NCBI GenBank assembly: GCA_964471535.1
Contig: CAYYHA010000136.1
Location: 1 to 10,693 of the forward strand
DNA: 10,693 nt
Direction: 5' to 3'
Origin: CAYYHA01 sp964471535
GTDB lineage: Bacteria; Myxococcota; Myxococcia; SLRQ01
In this document: piece by piece, positions 1 through 7,876 of the stretch
Layout: the number at the start of each line of letters is the position of its first letter
Numbering within the stretch: position 1 is the stretch's first letter
Program-made: the position numbers and the translations under genes
The notes under the pieces: model-generated
The model's input: the letters and a program-made list of their open reading frames with translations, nothing else
The model's database searches: none
What the model was told of the DNA's origin: nothing

Positions 1-1
1 C

Positions 2-1798
2 CGCTACGCCGCCAAGGACCCCTCCACCCCCACGGGGCTTCGCGTCGACTACCCGAAGGCAATGTTCCCCGAGCGCTACGACGGCCCGTCCCCCTTCGAC
101 CCGCGTCCCTGGGCGTCACTCGACGGCTTCGGCCCGGGCAGCCAGCCGATGTGGATCGTGGACCGCCCCCTCGATCTGACAGGGGCCGCCGGCTTCGAGG
201 ACTGGGAGCGCTCCCTCGAGCCCGACAGCCCCACGGTGCTCCTGAACCTGGATACCGGCGAGCGGGTGGCGCACTTCGTCGAGATGGACGCCTGGGCGGA
301 GCCGGGGGTGGGCGATGCGGAGACGCGGAAGGTGGTCTTCCTCCGGCCGGCCCGGCGCCTCGATGATGCGACCCACTACGCGGTGGCGGTGCGCGGACTT
401 CGCTACACGGACGGCTCCGACTTTGCGCCCTCCCGCGCCTTCCTGGCGCTCCGCGACGGCATCCCGACCGACTCTGCGGTCGTCGAGGGACGACGAGAGG
501 CGTTCGAGACGATCTTCGCGGCGCTCGAGGCCGCCGGCATCGAGCGAAGCAGCCTGCAGCTGGCCTGGGACTTTACGACCGCGTCGGGCACGGCGCTCCG
601 GGGCGATCTCCTGGCGATGCGCGACGACGCCTTCGACCGCCTGGCGAAAGGTGCGCCCGGTGGCTGCACCATCACGCAGGTGGACGAGGACTACAAGCCG
701 GAGATCGGCCGGCGCATCCTCGGCACCGTCGAGCTGCCCAGCTACCTCGAGGATCCCGGCCCGCTCGGCCGCCTCGCACGCGACGCCGAAGGCCGTCCCA
801 CCTTCGTGGGCTGGCGTCCCATCGAGTTCGCCGCGGTGGTGCCGAAGGTGCTCCTCGAGCCGGGGGCTCCGCCGGGCCCCCTCGTGCTCTACGGCCACGG
901 GCAGCTCGGCAGCCACCACGAGGTCGAGTACAGCGGCGCGCGGACCATCGCCCAGTCCCTCGGCTACGTCCTGGTCGCCACCAAGTGGGCGGGGATGAGT
1001 GAAGACGACATCCCCGCAGTCGCCGCCGCCCTCGCCGATGCCACCGAGTTCGAGGCCATCGCCGACCACCTCCACCAGGGCCTCGTCAACATGATGCTCC
1101 TCCCCGACGCCCTCACCGCGCAGTGCGGCGAGGCGCCGGCCTTCCACTTCGAGGGCCATCGGGTCTTCGGGGAGGCGCGCTATTACCTTGGCATCTCCCA
1201 GGGCGCGATCTTCGGGGCCACCCTCATGGCGCTGCACCCGAGCATCGAGCGCGGCGTCCTCAACGTGGGCGCAGCCAACTACCAGGTGATGATCCAGCGC
1301 TCGCGGAACTTCCGCGAGTTCGAGAGCGGCCACGCGCTGTGGTACCCGCTGCGCTCCGATCGCCTGCTCATCTTCGCCATGATGCAGCAGCTGTGGGACC
1401 GCACCGATCCCATCGGCTATCTGCACCTCCTCCGCTCGGGACGGCTCGCCGGCGATCACCCCAAGAAGGTCCTCTACACCGTGGCCAAGAACGACGTGCA
1501 GGTACCCAACCTCGCCTCGGACATGGCGGCGCGGAGCATGGACTTGCCGCTGCTCGCCCCGCCGCTCCATCCGGTGTGGGGGCTCGCCGAGGTCGAGGGA
1601 CCCTTCGACGGCTCGGCCTACGTCTACTTCGACACCGGCGCGCCCGAGGTGCCCCACACCAATACCGCGCCGGCGGAGGATCCCGGCGCCCACGGTCGCG
1701 TGCGCACCCTCCCGGCACACCTCGAGATGATGGACGCCTTCCTGAAGCCGGACGGCCGCGTGGTGCCCACTTGCGACGGCCCCTGCGACCCCGATTAG
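2..1798 (+). CDS. Alpha/beta-hydrolase (bacterial virulence-factor-lipase-like), 5' end outside window
   Basis: The frame is open from the first bases, giving 598 residues in the window and no stop upstream, so the true start lies before base 1. The residues before the first internal Met (base 62) include DPSTPTGLRVDYP, which resembles the N-terminal 'FPxDxx..DxSTxTGLRV' signature of exported lipase-like proteins of the virulence-factor lipase N-terminal type, and they should not be trimmed off. Numbering from base 2, a likely oxyanion-hole motif LYGHG lies near residues 297-301 (His299). The nucleophile elbow GISQG has Ser399, and AKNDVQVP holds a likely catalytic Asp498. His564 and His573 are candidates for the catalytic His. 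The tail ends in two cysteines (TCDGPCDPD). The substrate is unknown; an esterase or lipase acting outside the cytoplasm is the inference from family resemblance. The stop is followed 104 bp later by the repeat lipoprotein gene on the same strand. Confidence 0.8.
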   Translation, partial: RYAAKDPSTPTGLRVDYPKAMFPERYDGPSPFDPRPWASLDGFGPGSQPMWIVDRPLDLTGAAGFEDWERSLEPDSPTVLLNLDTGERVAHFVEMDAWAEPGVGDAETRKVVFLRPARRLDDATHYAVAVRGLRYTDGSDFAPSRAFLALRDGIPTDSAVVEGRREAFETIFAALEAAGIERSSLQLAWDFTTASGTALRGDLLAMRDDAFDRLAKGAPGGCTITQVDEDYKPEIGRRILGTVELPSYLEDPGPLGRLARDAEGRPTFVGWRPIEFAAVVPKVLLEPGAPPGPLVLYGHGQLGSHHEVEYSGARTIAQSLGYVLVATKWAGMSEDDIPAVAAALADATEFEAIADHLHQGLVNMMLLPDALTAQCGEAPAFHFEGHRVFGEARYYLGISQGAIFGATLMALHPSIERGVLNVGAANYQVMIQRSRNFREFESGHALWYPLRSDRLLIFAMMQQLWDRTDPIGYLHLLRSGRLAGDHPKKVLYTVAKNDVQVPNLASDMAARSMDLPLLAPPLHPVWGLAEVEGPFDGSAYVYFDTGAPEVPHTNTAPAEDPGAHGRVRTLPAHLEMMDAFLKPDGRVVPTCDGPCDPD

Positions 1799-1815
1799 AA
1801 TCCCGGGGCGGAAAC

Positions 1816-1850
1816 GGGGCCGCCTCGGCACCACCGGGTGCCACTGCCCC
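1816..1850 (+). terminator. Nested GC hairpin after the hydrolase gene
   Basis: GGCACC (1827-1832), loop ACCG, then GGTGCC (1837-1842) form a perfect 6-bp stem. It is enclosed by GGGGC (1816-1820) pairing with GCCCC (1846-1850). It lies 17 bases after the hydrolase stop and before the next ribosome binding site. There is no T-tract, so it could be an unconventional terminator or simply a chance GC structure. Confidence 0.35.
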
Positions 1851-1890
1851 CCGGCCCCGGCTGGATCGGTTCGGCTCGAGACGCATCGCA

Positions 1891-1897
1891 GGGAGGG
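1891..1897 (+). promoter_or_regulatory. Ribosome binding site fixing the start of the repeat lipoprotein
   Basis: GGGAGGG lies 5 bases before the ATG at 1903. It selects this ATG over the long in-frame extension upstream, which would overlap the hydrolase gene by hundreds of bases. A lipoprotein signal peptide directly after this ATG agrees. Confidence 0.75.
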
Positions 1898-1902
1898 ACC
1901 GC

Positions 1903-4900
1903 ATGCTGAGAGGTGAAAGGTGGCGAGGGCCCGCGCGGATCTTCTGCGCGCTTCTTCTGGGGACGACCGCATGCACCCGCGACTTCGCCTTGCCGGACCC
2001 GGCGCCGCCGGCGAGCGCCAACCTCTCGGGACGGGTCACGGCGGTGGACGCGGCCACCGGTCAACTCATCCTGGTGCCACAGGCGCGCATCGAGGTCGAG
2101 GGCACGGGCGTCGTGGTCTACAGCGACGATGGCGGCAGCTTCAGCATCACCGGCCTGCCGCTGGGCCGGCAGGTCGTGGTGGCCAGGTGGGATCGCGACG
2201 GCGACGGGATCTTCGACCGGCAGCGCCGGGTGGAGGCCCTGTTGCAGGCCCCCGGCCAGGACCTCTACCTGGGGGACCTCGCTCTGGAGAAGCCGGGAGC
2301 GATCTCGGGCACGGTCACCCGCGGCGAGAGTAACGCGGGTAACAGCGGCATCTTGGTCTATGTCCCCGGCACGCCGCTCTCGGCGGTGACCGCCGACGAC
2401 GGCAGCTTCTTCCTGCGCGACGTCCCGCCGGGGATCGCCACGGTGGAGGCGAGCGCCGAGGGCTACGCCATCGGGCGCGTCGAGCGCCTCCCGGTGATGA
2501 GCGGCCTGACCACCGCCGAGGTCTCCCTCGTCCTCGAGCCGGTCTCCTCCTCCGGACCCTTCGATCTCACGGGTGCAGTGCAGGTCTCGGACCGGCCCGA
2601 CCAGAGCGGCGTCCGCATCCGCGTCTACGACGGAGAGACCCTGCTCACCGAGACCACATCCGACACCTCGGGGCACTATACCCTCACGGGACTCACCCCG
2701 GGCGTCTTCGATCTCGAGGCCTCCGCGGAGGGCTATCCGCCGGCCCGCGTGCCGCGCCTCTCCCTCCACCCCGGCGCCTCGCTCACCCCGCTGGTCCTGC
2801 GCCGGGCGGCACCGGACGACCTCGACGGCGACGGGGTGCGTGATGCCGAGGACGAGGATGTGGACGGCGATGGGGTGCCCAACGAGGCCGACGCCTTCCC
2901 CCGCGACCCCGCGGAGGCCTCCGATCGCGATGGCGATGGACTCGGCGACGGGGTCGATGGCGACCGCGACGGCGACGGCCTCTCCGACGAGGAGGAGCGC
3001 GCGGCGGGTCGCGACGGATGGATCACCGACATCGACCGCGCCGACACGGACGGCGACGGCGTCCCCGACGGCGAGGACGTGTGCCCGGCGCACCGCGATC
3101 CGGATCAGCGGGACAGCGACGGGGACGGCGTCGGCGATGCCTGCGCCCCGTGCCTCGGAGCCACAGGTGCCCGCGCGGTCTGCGGCGCCAACGAGGCCGC
3201 CATCGACGCCAACGGCGGCACGCTCTACACCCCCGACGGCCTGGGCACGCTGCGGGTCCCCAGCGGCGCGCTCGCCGAGGCGCTCACCCTGCGCGCGGTC
3301 GAGGTGATGCGCACCGACCTGGTGGGGGATGCCTACGAGTTCGGGCCCGAGGGCACCCGCTTCGCCGTCCCGGCGGAGCTCTCGGTGCGCTTCCTTCCCG
3401 CACAGCTCCCTCCGGGCGCCGCCAGCACCGACCTGCGCCTCGCCTACCTTGGCGAGACAGGTGGGGTCACTCCCATCCCGGAGAGCACCGTCGACCCGGC
3501 GGCGCACACGGTCACCGCGCCGGTGGCGCACTTCAGCCAGATCGGCCTGGTGGTGGTGGGTGCCCCCGCCGAGGATCCCCCACTCGCTCTCGCCCGACTC
3601 CTCGTGGACGAGACCCCACTTTCCGGCAGCGAGCCCACCGTGGAGGTGGGCACGCCGGTCGTCCTCGATGGCAGCGCCTCCTCCGATCCCGGAGGCGCCG
3701 CCCTCTCCTACCGCTGGTCCCTCTTCGAGTCGCCGCAGTACAGCGCCGCGCGCATCGAGGCGGCCACCGCTCCCCGCGCGCTCCTGGTACCCGATCGCCC
3801 GGGTGCCTATCGGGCGGGCCTGATGGTCTCCAACGGAAGCCGCGATTCGGAGGTGGCGATGCTCCGCTTCGTCGCGGTCATGGGCTGCACCGACGGCGAG
3901 ACGCGAAGCTGCTACGACGGCCCGCCGGGCACCGCCGGGCGCGGCGCCTGCACCGCCGGGCAACAGACCTGCGTCGCCGGCGCCTGGGGGCCCTGCGAGG
4001 AGGCGGTGCGACCGCTCGCAGAGATCTGCGACGGCGAGGACAACGACTGCGACGGCCTCACCGACGAGGCGCTCGCTTGCACCTGCACCGAGGGTGAGAC
4101 GCGGCCCTGCGGCCTCTCCCTGGGCGCGTGCACCCAGGGCGTGCAGCGGTGCACCGGCGGACAGTGGGGCGCCTGCGAGGACGCGGTGGGTCCGGCCACG
4201 GAGATCTGCAACGGGGTCGACGACGACTGCGACGGCTCCACCGACGAAGGGACCGGCGGCGGAAGCTGCTACAGCGGCCCGCCAGGAACGGAGGGCGTGG
4301 GGCGCTGCCGCGCCGGCCTGCGTACCTGCGACCCCGACACCGGGGAGATCGGCTGTACCGCCGAGGTGCTCCCCGCACCGGAGACCTGCAACGGCGTCGA
4401 CGACGACTGCGACGGCCTCGTCGACGAATCCTGCGGCGAGTGCAACCCCGGCGAGAGTCGCCCCTGCGGGAGCAGCGATGTGGGAGTCTGCCAGCTGGGG
4501 TCGCAGACCTGTCTGCCCGGCGGGCGCTGGAGCGCCTGCGATGCGGTGGAGCCGGCCCCGGAGCTGTGTAACGGCCTCGATGACGACTGCGACGGTCAGA
4601 CCGACGAGGACTTCGACCTGCAGAGCGATCCCGCCCACTGCGGTGCCTGTGGGAATGCGTGTGCCCTGCCCCATGCGGTTGCGGCCTGTGGCGGGGGAAG
4701 CTGCCTCCTCGTGGGGTGCGAGCCAGGCTACAGCGACCAGGACGGAGACCCAGCCAACGGCTGTGAGGCCGCCTGCGTCCCGCAGAACGGAGGCATCGAG
4801 ATCTGCAACGGCCTCGACGACGACTGCGACGGGGCCATCGACGAGGACTTCGATCAGGACGGCGACCTCGTCACGAGCTGTGCCGGCGACTGCGACGACA

Positions 4901-7722
4901 CCGATCCCGGCATCCGTCCCGGGGTGCCGGAGGCCTGCGATGCGGTGGACAACGACTGCGACGGCCTGACCGACGAGACCTTCGACCTGCAAAACGACCC
5001 CAGGAACTGCGGCGCCTGCAACGCGGTGTGCAGCGCTCCCTTCGCCGTCTCCGCCTGCTCGGCGGGCCTGTGCACCCTCGCTGGCTGCGCCCCGGGTCAC
5101 ACCGACCTAGACGGCGAGCCCACGAACGGCTGCGAGTACCTCTGCACGCCGACGAACGGAGGCATCGAAGCCTGCGACGGGGCGGACAACGATTGTGACG
5201 GCGAGGTGGACGAGGACTTCGACCTGCTCTCCGATCCGAACCACTGCGGAGCCTGCAACAACGCCTGCACCTTCCCTGCCGGCCTCCCCGCTTGCACCGG
5301 TGGCGTCTGCCAGCTCGCCGGCTGCGTACCCGGCTTCGTCGACCTCGACGGCAGCGCCGGAAACGGCTGTGAGTACGCGTGCACCCCCACCGCCGGCGGT
5401 GTGGAGGTCTGCGACGGCGCCGACAACGACTGCGATGGCGCCGTCGACGAGGGCTTCGACCTCTCCTCGGACCCGGCCCACTGCGGCGCCTGTGGGCGCG
5501 CCTGCCCCGTGGCCCACAACACGCCGCTGTGCGCCGGCGGCGTCTGCTACGTGGGCACCTGCGATCCGGGCTTCGCCGACGCCGACGGGGATCCCTCCAA
5601 CGGCTGTGAGTACGCCTGTACTCCGTCGAACGGGGGCGTGGAAGCATGCGACGGGGTCGACAACGACTGCGATGGCTCGACCGACGAGGGCTTCAACCTC
5701 ATGGGCGACCCCAACAACTGCGGCGTCTGCGGCAACGTCTGCAGCTTCGCCGGCGGCACGGCCACCTGTCAGGTCGGGACCTGCGCCCTCGCCGGTTGCC
5801 TGGCCGACTACTACAACCTCAACGGGGATCCCGCCGACGGCTGCGAGTACTTCTGCCGGCCGGCCACCCCTGGCCCCGAGATCTGCGACGGCGAGGACAA
5901 CGACTGCGACGGTGCTACAGACGAGGGCTTCGACCTCGACGGCGATGGCTACACCACCTGCAGCGGCGACTGCAACGACGATCCCGGCTTCGGCTTCACC
6001 ATCCATCCTGCAGCGACCGAGCTGTGCAACGGACGGGACGACGACTGCTCCGGCGGCCTCGACCCCAGCGAGGCCGATGCCGACGGCGACGGATGGATGG
6101 CCTGCGACGGCGACTGCAACGACGCTCCGGGCAGCGGTGAGTTCCAGTACCCGGGCGCCCCGGAGGTCTGCGACGGCCTCGACAACGACTGCACCGGCAG
6201 CCCCGACCCCGGTGAGGTCGACGCCGACAACGACGGGTGGATGGTCTGCGCCGGCGACTGCAACGACGACCCGCTGAACAACGGCGGCGCTCAGTACCCA
6301 GGCCGCCCCGAAGCCTGTAACGGCATCGACGACGACTGCGACGGAGCCATGGCCCCGGGCGAGGTCGATGCCGACGGCGACGGATGGATGGCCTGCGACG
6401 GCGACTGCAACGACGCTCCGGGCAGCGGTGAGTTCCAGTACCCGGGCGCCCCGGAGGTCTGCGACGGCCTCGACAACGACTGCACCGGCAGCCCCGACCC
6501 CGGTGAGGTCGACGCCGACAACGACGGGTGGATGGTCTGCGCCGGCGACTGCAACGACGACCCGCTGAACAACGGCGGCGCTCAGTACCCAGGCCGCCCC
6601 GAAGCCTGTAACGGCATCGACGACGACTGCGACGGAGCCATGGCCCCGGGCGAGGTCGATGCCGACGGCGATGGGTGGATGGTCTGCGAGAACGACTGCA
6701 ACGACGATCCCAATGCCGGTGGAGCCCAGCAGTACCCCACCGCCTCCGAGGTCTGTGACGGCCTCGACAACGACTGCGCCTACGGCCCCGGGCCCGGTGA
6801 GGTCGACGCCGACCTCGATGGGTGGATGGTCTGCGAGGGCGACTGCAACGATGATCCCGGCAAGGGCGGAGCCAACGCCTATCCGGGGGCACCGGAGCAG
6901 TGCAACGGCTACGACGACGACTGCGACGGCTCGCCGGGTCCCGACGAGGTGGACGCCGATGGCGATGGGGTGATGGTCTGCCAGGGGGACTGCGACGACA
7001 CGCCGGGCACCGGACAGTTCACCCATCCGCAGGCCCTCGAACTGTGCGACGGCATCGACAACAACTGCTTCGGCGGCCCTGCCCCCGACGAGGTCGATGC
7101 CGACGGCGATGGGGTGATGGTCTGCCAGGGCGATTGCGACGACAGCCCCGCCACCGGCGCGGCCATCTACCCGATGCAGATCGAGGATCCCCAGACCCCC
7201 TACGACGACAACTGCGACGGCTTCGTCCCGCAGAGCGGGTGCGTCGACGCGGACGGGGACACCTCCTTCGACCAGGCCTGTGGCGGCGGCGACTGCAACG
7301 ACGACCCAGCCACCGGCCCCGCCTTCCACCCGATCTCCACCTCCGGCTTCGAGCACGAGACGCCCGGCTCACCCGACGATCTCGACTGCAACGGCGTGCT
7401 GATGCAAAGCAGCTGCGTCGACGGGGACGGAGACGGCTGGCTGCCCATCGCCTGCGGGGGGCACGACTGCGACGACCTGGACCCCGCGGTGGCCCCCTTC
7501 CATCCGGAGGACTGCGACGGCCGCGACAACAACTGCGACGGGCAGCTCGCCACCGGTGAGGTGGACGCCGACGGGGACGGCTGGTGGGTCTGCGCCGGCG
7601 ACTGCAACGACGACCCGGCTGCCGGCGGCGCCAATGTGTACCCCCTCGCCCCCGAGTGGTGCACCAACGGCATCGACGACGACTGCGACGGCCTCACCGA
7701 CGAGCCCGACTGCACGCCCTAG
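1903..7722 (+). CDS. Giant MopE-type metal-binding repeat lipoprotein (1939 aa)
   Basis: Function unknown; most likely a lipid-anchored surface or periplasmic protein that binds calcium or other metals through many acidic loops. The signal peptide has positive residues, a hydrophobic stretch (residues 13-23) and a degenerate lipobox TTAC with Cys24. Domains in order: three carboxypeptidase-regulatory-like beta domains (about 41-129, 132-215, 220-302); thrombospondin type 3 DxDGDG repeats (307-414); a ZU5-like segment with GGTLYTPDG and VPSGAL (434-552); a PKD-like domain with VVLDGSASSDPGG (564-660); four short Cys repeats (662-903); five 79-residue Cys repeats with one 44-residue insert (904-1342); and MopE-type repeats (1343-1939). 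The motif ExCxGxDxDCxG recurs about 20 times, with two degraded copies. MopE of Methylococcus is a surface copper-binding protein, but copper binding here is not shown. No C-terminal sorting domain is seen, so anchoring would be through the N-terminal lipid. Start chosen by ribosome binding site and signal peptide. Confidence 0.9.
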   Translation: MLRGERWRGPARIFCALLLGTTACTRDFALPDPAPPASANLSGRVTAVDAATGQLILVPQARIEVEGTGVVVYSDDGGSFSITGLPLGRQVVVARWDRDGDGIFDRQRRVEALLQAPGQDLYLGDLALEKPGAISGTVTRGESNAGNSGILVYVPGTPLSAVTADDGSFFLRDVPPGIATVEASAEGYAIGRVERLPVMSGLTTAEVSLVLEPVSSSGPFDLTGAVQVSDRPDQSGVRIRVYDGETLLTETTSDTSGHYTLTGLTPGVFDLEASAEGYPPARVPRLSLHPGASLTPLVLRRAAPDDLDGDGVRDAEDEDVDGDGVPNEADAFPRDPAEASDRDGDGLGDGVDGDRDGDGLSDEEERAAGRDGWITDIDRADTDGDGVPDGEDVCPAHRDPDQRDSDGDGVGDACAPCLGATGARAVCGANEAAIDANGGTLYTPDGLGTLRVPSGALAEALTLRAVEVMRTDLVGDAYEFGPEGTRFAVPAELSVRFLPAQLPPGAASTDLRLAYLGETGGVTPIPESTVDPAAHTVTAPVAHFSQIGLVVVGAPAEDPPLALARLLVDETPLSGSEPTVEVGTPVVLDGSASSDPGGAALSYRWSLFESPQYSAARIEAATAPRALLVPDRPGAYRAGLMVSNGSRDSEVAMLRFVAVMGCTDGETRSCYDGPPGTAGRGACTAGQQTCVAGAWGPCEEAVRPLAEICDGEDNDCDGLTDEALACTCTEGETRPCGLSLGACTQGVQRCTGGQWGACEDAVGPATEICNGVDDDCDGSTDEGTGGGSCYSGPPGTEGVGRCRAGLRTCDPDTGEIGCTAEVLPAPETCNGVDDDCDGLVDESCGECNPGESRPCGSSDVGVCQLGSQTCLPGGRWSACDAVEPAPELCNGLDDDCDGQTDEDFDLQSDPAHCGACGNACALPHAVAACGGGSCLLVGCEPGYSDQDGDPANGCEAACVPQNGGIEICNGLDDDCDGAIDEDFDQDGDLVTSCAGDCDDTDPGIRPGVPEACDAVDNDCDGLTDETFDLQNDPRNCGACNAVCSAPFAVSACSAGLCTLAGCAPGHTDLDGEPTNGCEYLCTPTNGGIEACDGADNDCDGEVDEDFDLLSDPNHCGACNNACTFPAGLPACTGGVCQLAGCVPGFVDLDGSAGNGCEYACTPTAGGVEVCDGADNDCDGAVDEGFDLSSDPAHCGACGRACPVAHNTPLCAGGVCYVGTCDPGFADADGDPSNGCEYACTPSNGGVEACDGVDNDCDGSTDEGFNLMGDPNNCGVCGNVCSFAGGTATCQVGTCALAGCLADYYNLNGDPADGCEYFCRPATPGPEICDGEDNDCDGATDEGFDLDGDGYTTCSGDCNDDPGFGFTIHPAATELCNGRDDDCSGGLDPSEADADGDGWMACDGDCNDAPGSGEFQYPGAPEVCDGLDNDCTGSPDPGEVDADNDGWMVCAGDCNDDPLNNGGAQYPGRPEACNGIDDDCDGAMAPGEVDADGDGWMACDGDCNDAPGSGEFQYPGAPEVCDGLDNDCTGSPDPGEVDADNDGWMVCAGDCNDDPLNNGGAQYPGRPEACNGIDDDCDGAMAPGEVDADGDGWMVCENDCNDDPNAGGAQQYPTASEVCDGLDNDCAYGPGPGEVDADLDGWMVCEGDCNDDPGKGGANAYPGAPEQCNGYDDDCDGSPGPDEVDADGDGVMVCQGDCDDTPGTGQFTHPQALELCDGIDNNCFGGPAPDEVDADGDGVMVCQGDCDDSPATGAAIYPMQIEDPQTPYDDNCDGFVPQSGCVDADGDTSFDQACGGGDCNDDPATGPAFHPISTSGFEHETPGSPDDLDCNGVLMQSSCVDGDGDGWLPIACGGHDCDDLDPAVAPFHPEDCDGRDNNCDGQLATGEVDADGDGWWVCAGDCNDDPAAGGANVYPLAPEWCTNGIDDDCDGLTDEPDCTP
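2821..3144 (+). repeat. Thrombospondin type 3-like calcium-binding repeats
   Basis: Residues 307-414 of the repeat lipoprotein carry closely spaced DxDGDGxxD motifs (for example DLDGDGVRD, DVDGDGVPN, DTDGDGVPD, DSDGDGVGD) ending in CAPC. This spacing is the classic type 3 calcium-binding pattern. In such proteins it often forms a stiff calcium-dependent spacer between an anchor and distal domains. Confidence 0.85.
3886..4611 (+). repeat. Four short Cys repeats ending in ExCxGxDxDCDG
   Basis: Residues 662-903 of the lipoprotein hold four related units. The typical pattern is GExRxC, a Gly-rich stretch, GxC.GxQTC, WGxC, then a closing ExCNGxDDDCDG and DE. The third unit is shorter and lacks the leading GExRxC stretch, starting instead at SCYSGPPG. 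Similar arrays are common in large exported proteins of Myxococcota. Their role is not known to me; paired cysteines suggest disulphides. Confidence 0.75.
4612..5928 (+). repeat. Five 79-residue ten-Cys repeats with one 44-residue MopE-type insert
   Basis: The units start at 4612, 4981, 5218, 5455 and 5692, and each is exactly 237 bp. The consensus begins FDLxxDPxxCGxC, passes through GxCxxxGC and NGCEYxC, and ends ExCDGxDNDCDGxxDE. Units two and three each carry ten cysteines, which fits five disulphides or metal sites. A different 44-residue unit (4849-4980, with GDCDDTDPG) sits between the first and second copies. DNA identity between copies is visibly imperfect, so these are old, length-constrained duplications. 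Confidence 0.85.
5929..7719 (+). repeat. C-terminal MopE-type metal-binding repeats
   Basis: Residues 1343-1939 are a chain of roughly 45-50 residue units. Each has an EF-hand-like acidic loop (DADGDGWMxC), a GDCNDxP motif, YPxAPExC, and a closing CxGxDxDCxG. This matches the putative metal-binding motif family named for MopE. Two units near 7150-7420 lack the ExC half of the closing motif (DDNCDG and DLDCNG only). The last unit ends IDDDCDGLTDEPDC just before the stop. Confidence 0.85.
6075..6656 (+). repeat. Perfect 291-bp in-frame tandem duplication
   Basis: Bases 6075-6365 are repeated without a visible mismatch at 6366-6656. Identity runs on to 6380 versus 6671, where C becomes T, giving a 306-bp exact match at a 291-bp period. 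The period is 97 codons and spans two MopE-type units, so the frame is kept. Bases just upstream (6074 versus 6365) already differ. Complete silent-site identity marks this as much younger than the neighbouring repeats. Confidence 0.95.
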
Positions 7723-7764
7723 GCGCCGCCGGTCGCAGCTGCGTCCTTGCCCGGCGACTTGGCT

Positions 7765-7781
7765 CGGCAGGACGCCTGCCG
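7765..7781. terminator. GC hairpin downstream of the repeat lipoprotein
   Basis: CGGCAGG, loop ACG, CCTGCCG: a perfect 7-bp stem 43 bases after the stop at 7722. It has no T-tract. It lies in the gap between two convergent genes, where a terminator is expected. Confidence 0.4.
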
Positions 7782-7807
7782 CCCGGCGCTGGATCCGGGG
7801 GCGGGGC

Positions 7808-7823
7808 GCCCGGCACACCGGGC
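7808..7823. terminator. GC hairpin downstream of the dehydrogenase
   Basis: GCCCGG, loop CACA, CCGGGC: a perfect 6-bp stem 53 bases beyond the minus-strand stop at 7877. With the hairpin at 7765-7781, each convergent gene has one stem near its end. Short GC stems are common by chance at this base composition. Confidence 0.3.
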
Positions 7824-7876
7824 CTCCACTCGCGCGCGGCCCCTCCTGCGGAGGACCGGCCGCGCCGACCGCCCGC

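Noticed and set aside
1123..1902. In-frame extension of the repeat lipoprotein upstream of 1903
   Set aside because: It overlaps the hydrolase gene, has an Arg/Pro/Gly-rich shadow composition, and ignores the ribosome binding site and signal peptide at 1903.
1795..7356. Very long minus-strand open frames opposite the repeat lipoprotein
   Set aside because: They are mirror frames of a GC-rich repeat gene, with Val/Ala/Gly/Arg-rich periodic translation and no family signature. The plus strand has clear domains throughout.
4612..7719. Periodic repeats considered as a CRISPR array or non-coding satellite
   Set aside because: The periods are multiples of three, the frame is kept, and conservation follows protein motifs such as DNDCDG. 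There is no constant repeat with unrelated spacers.
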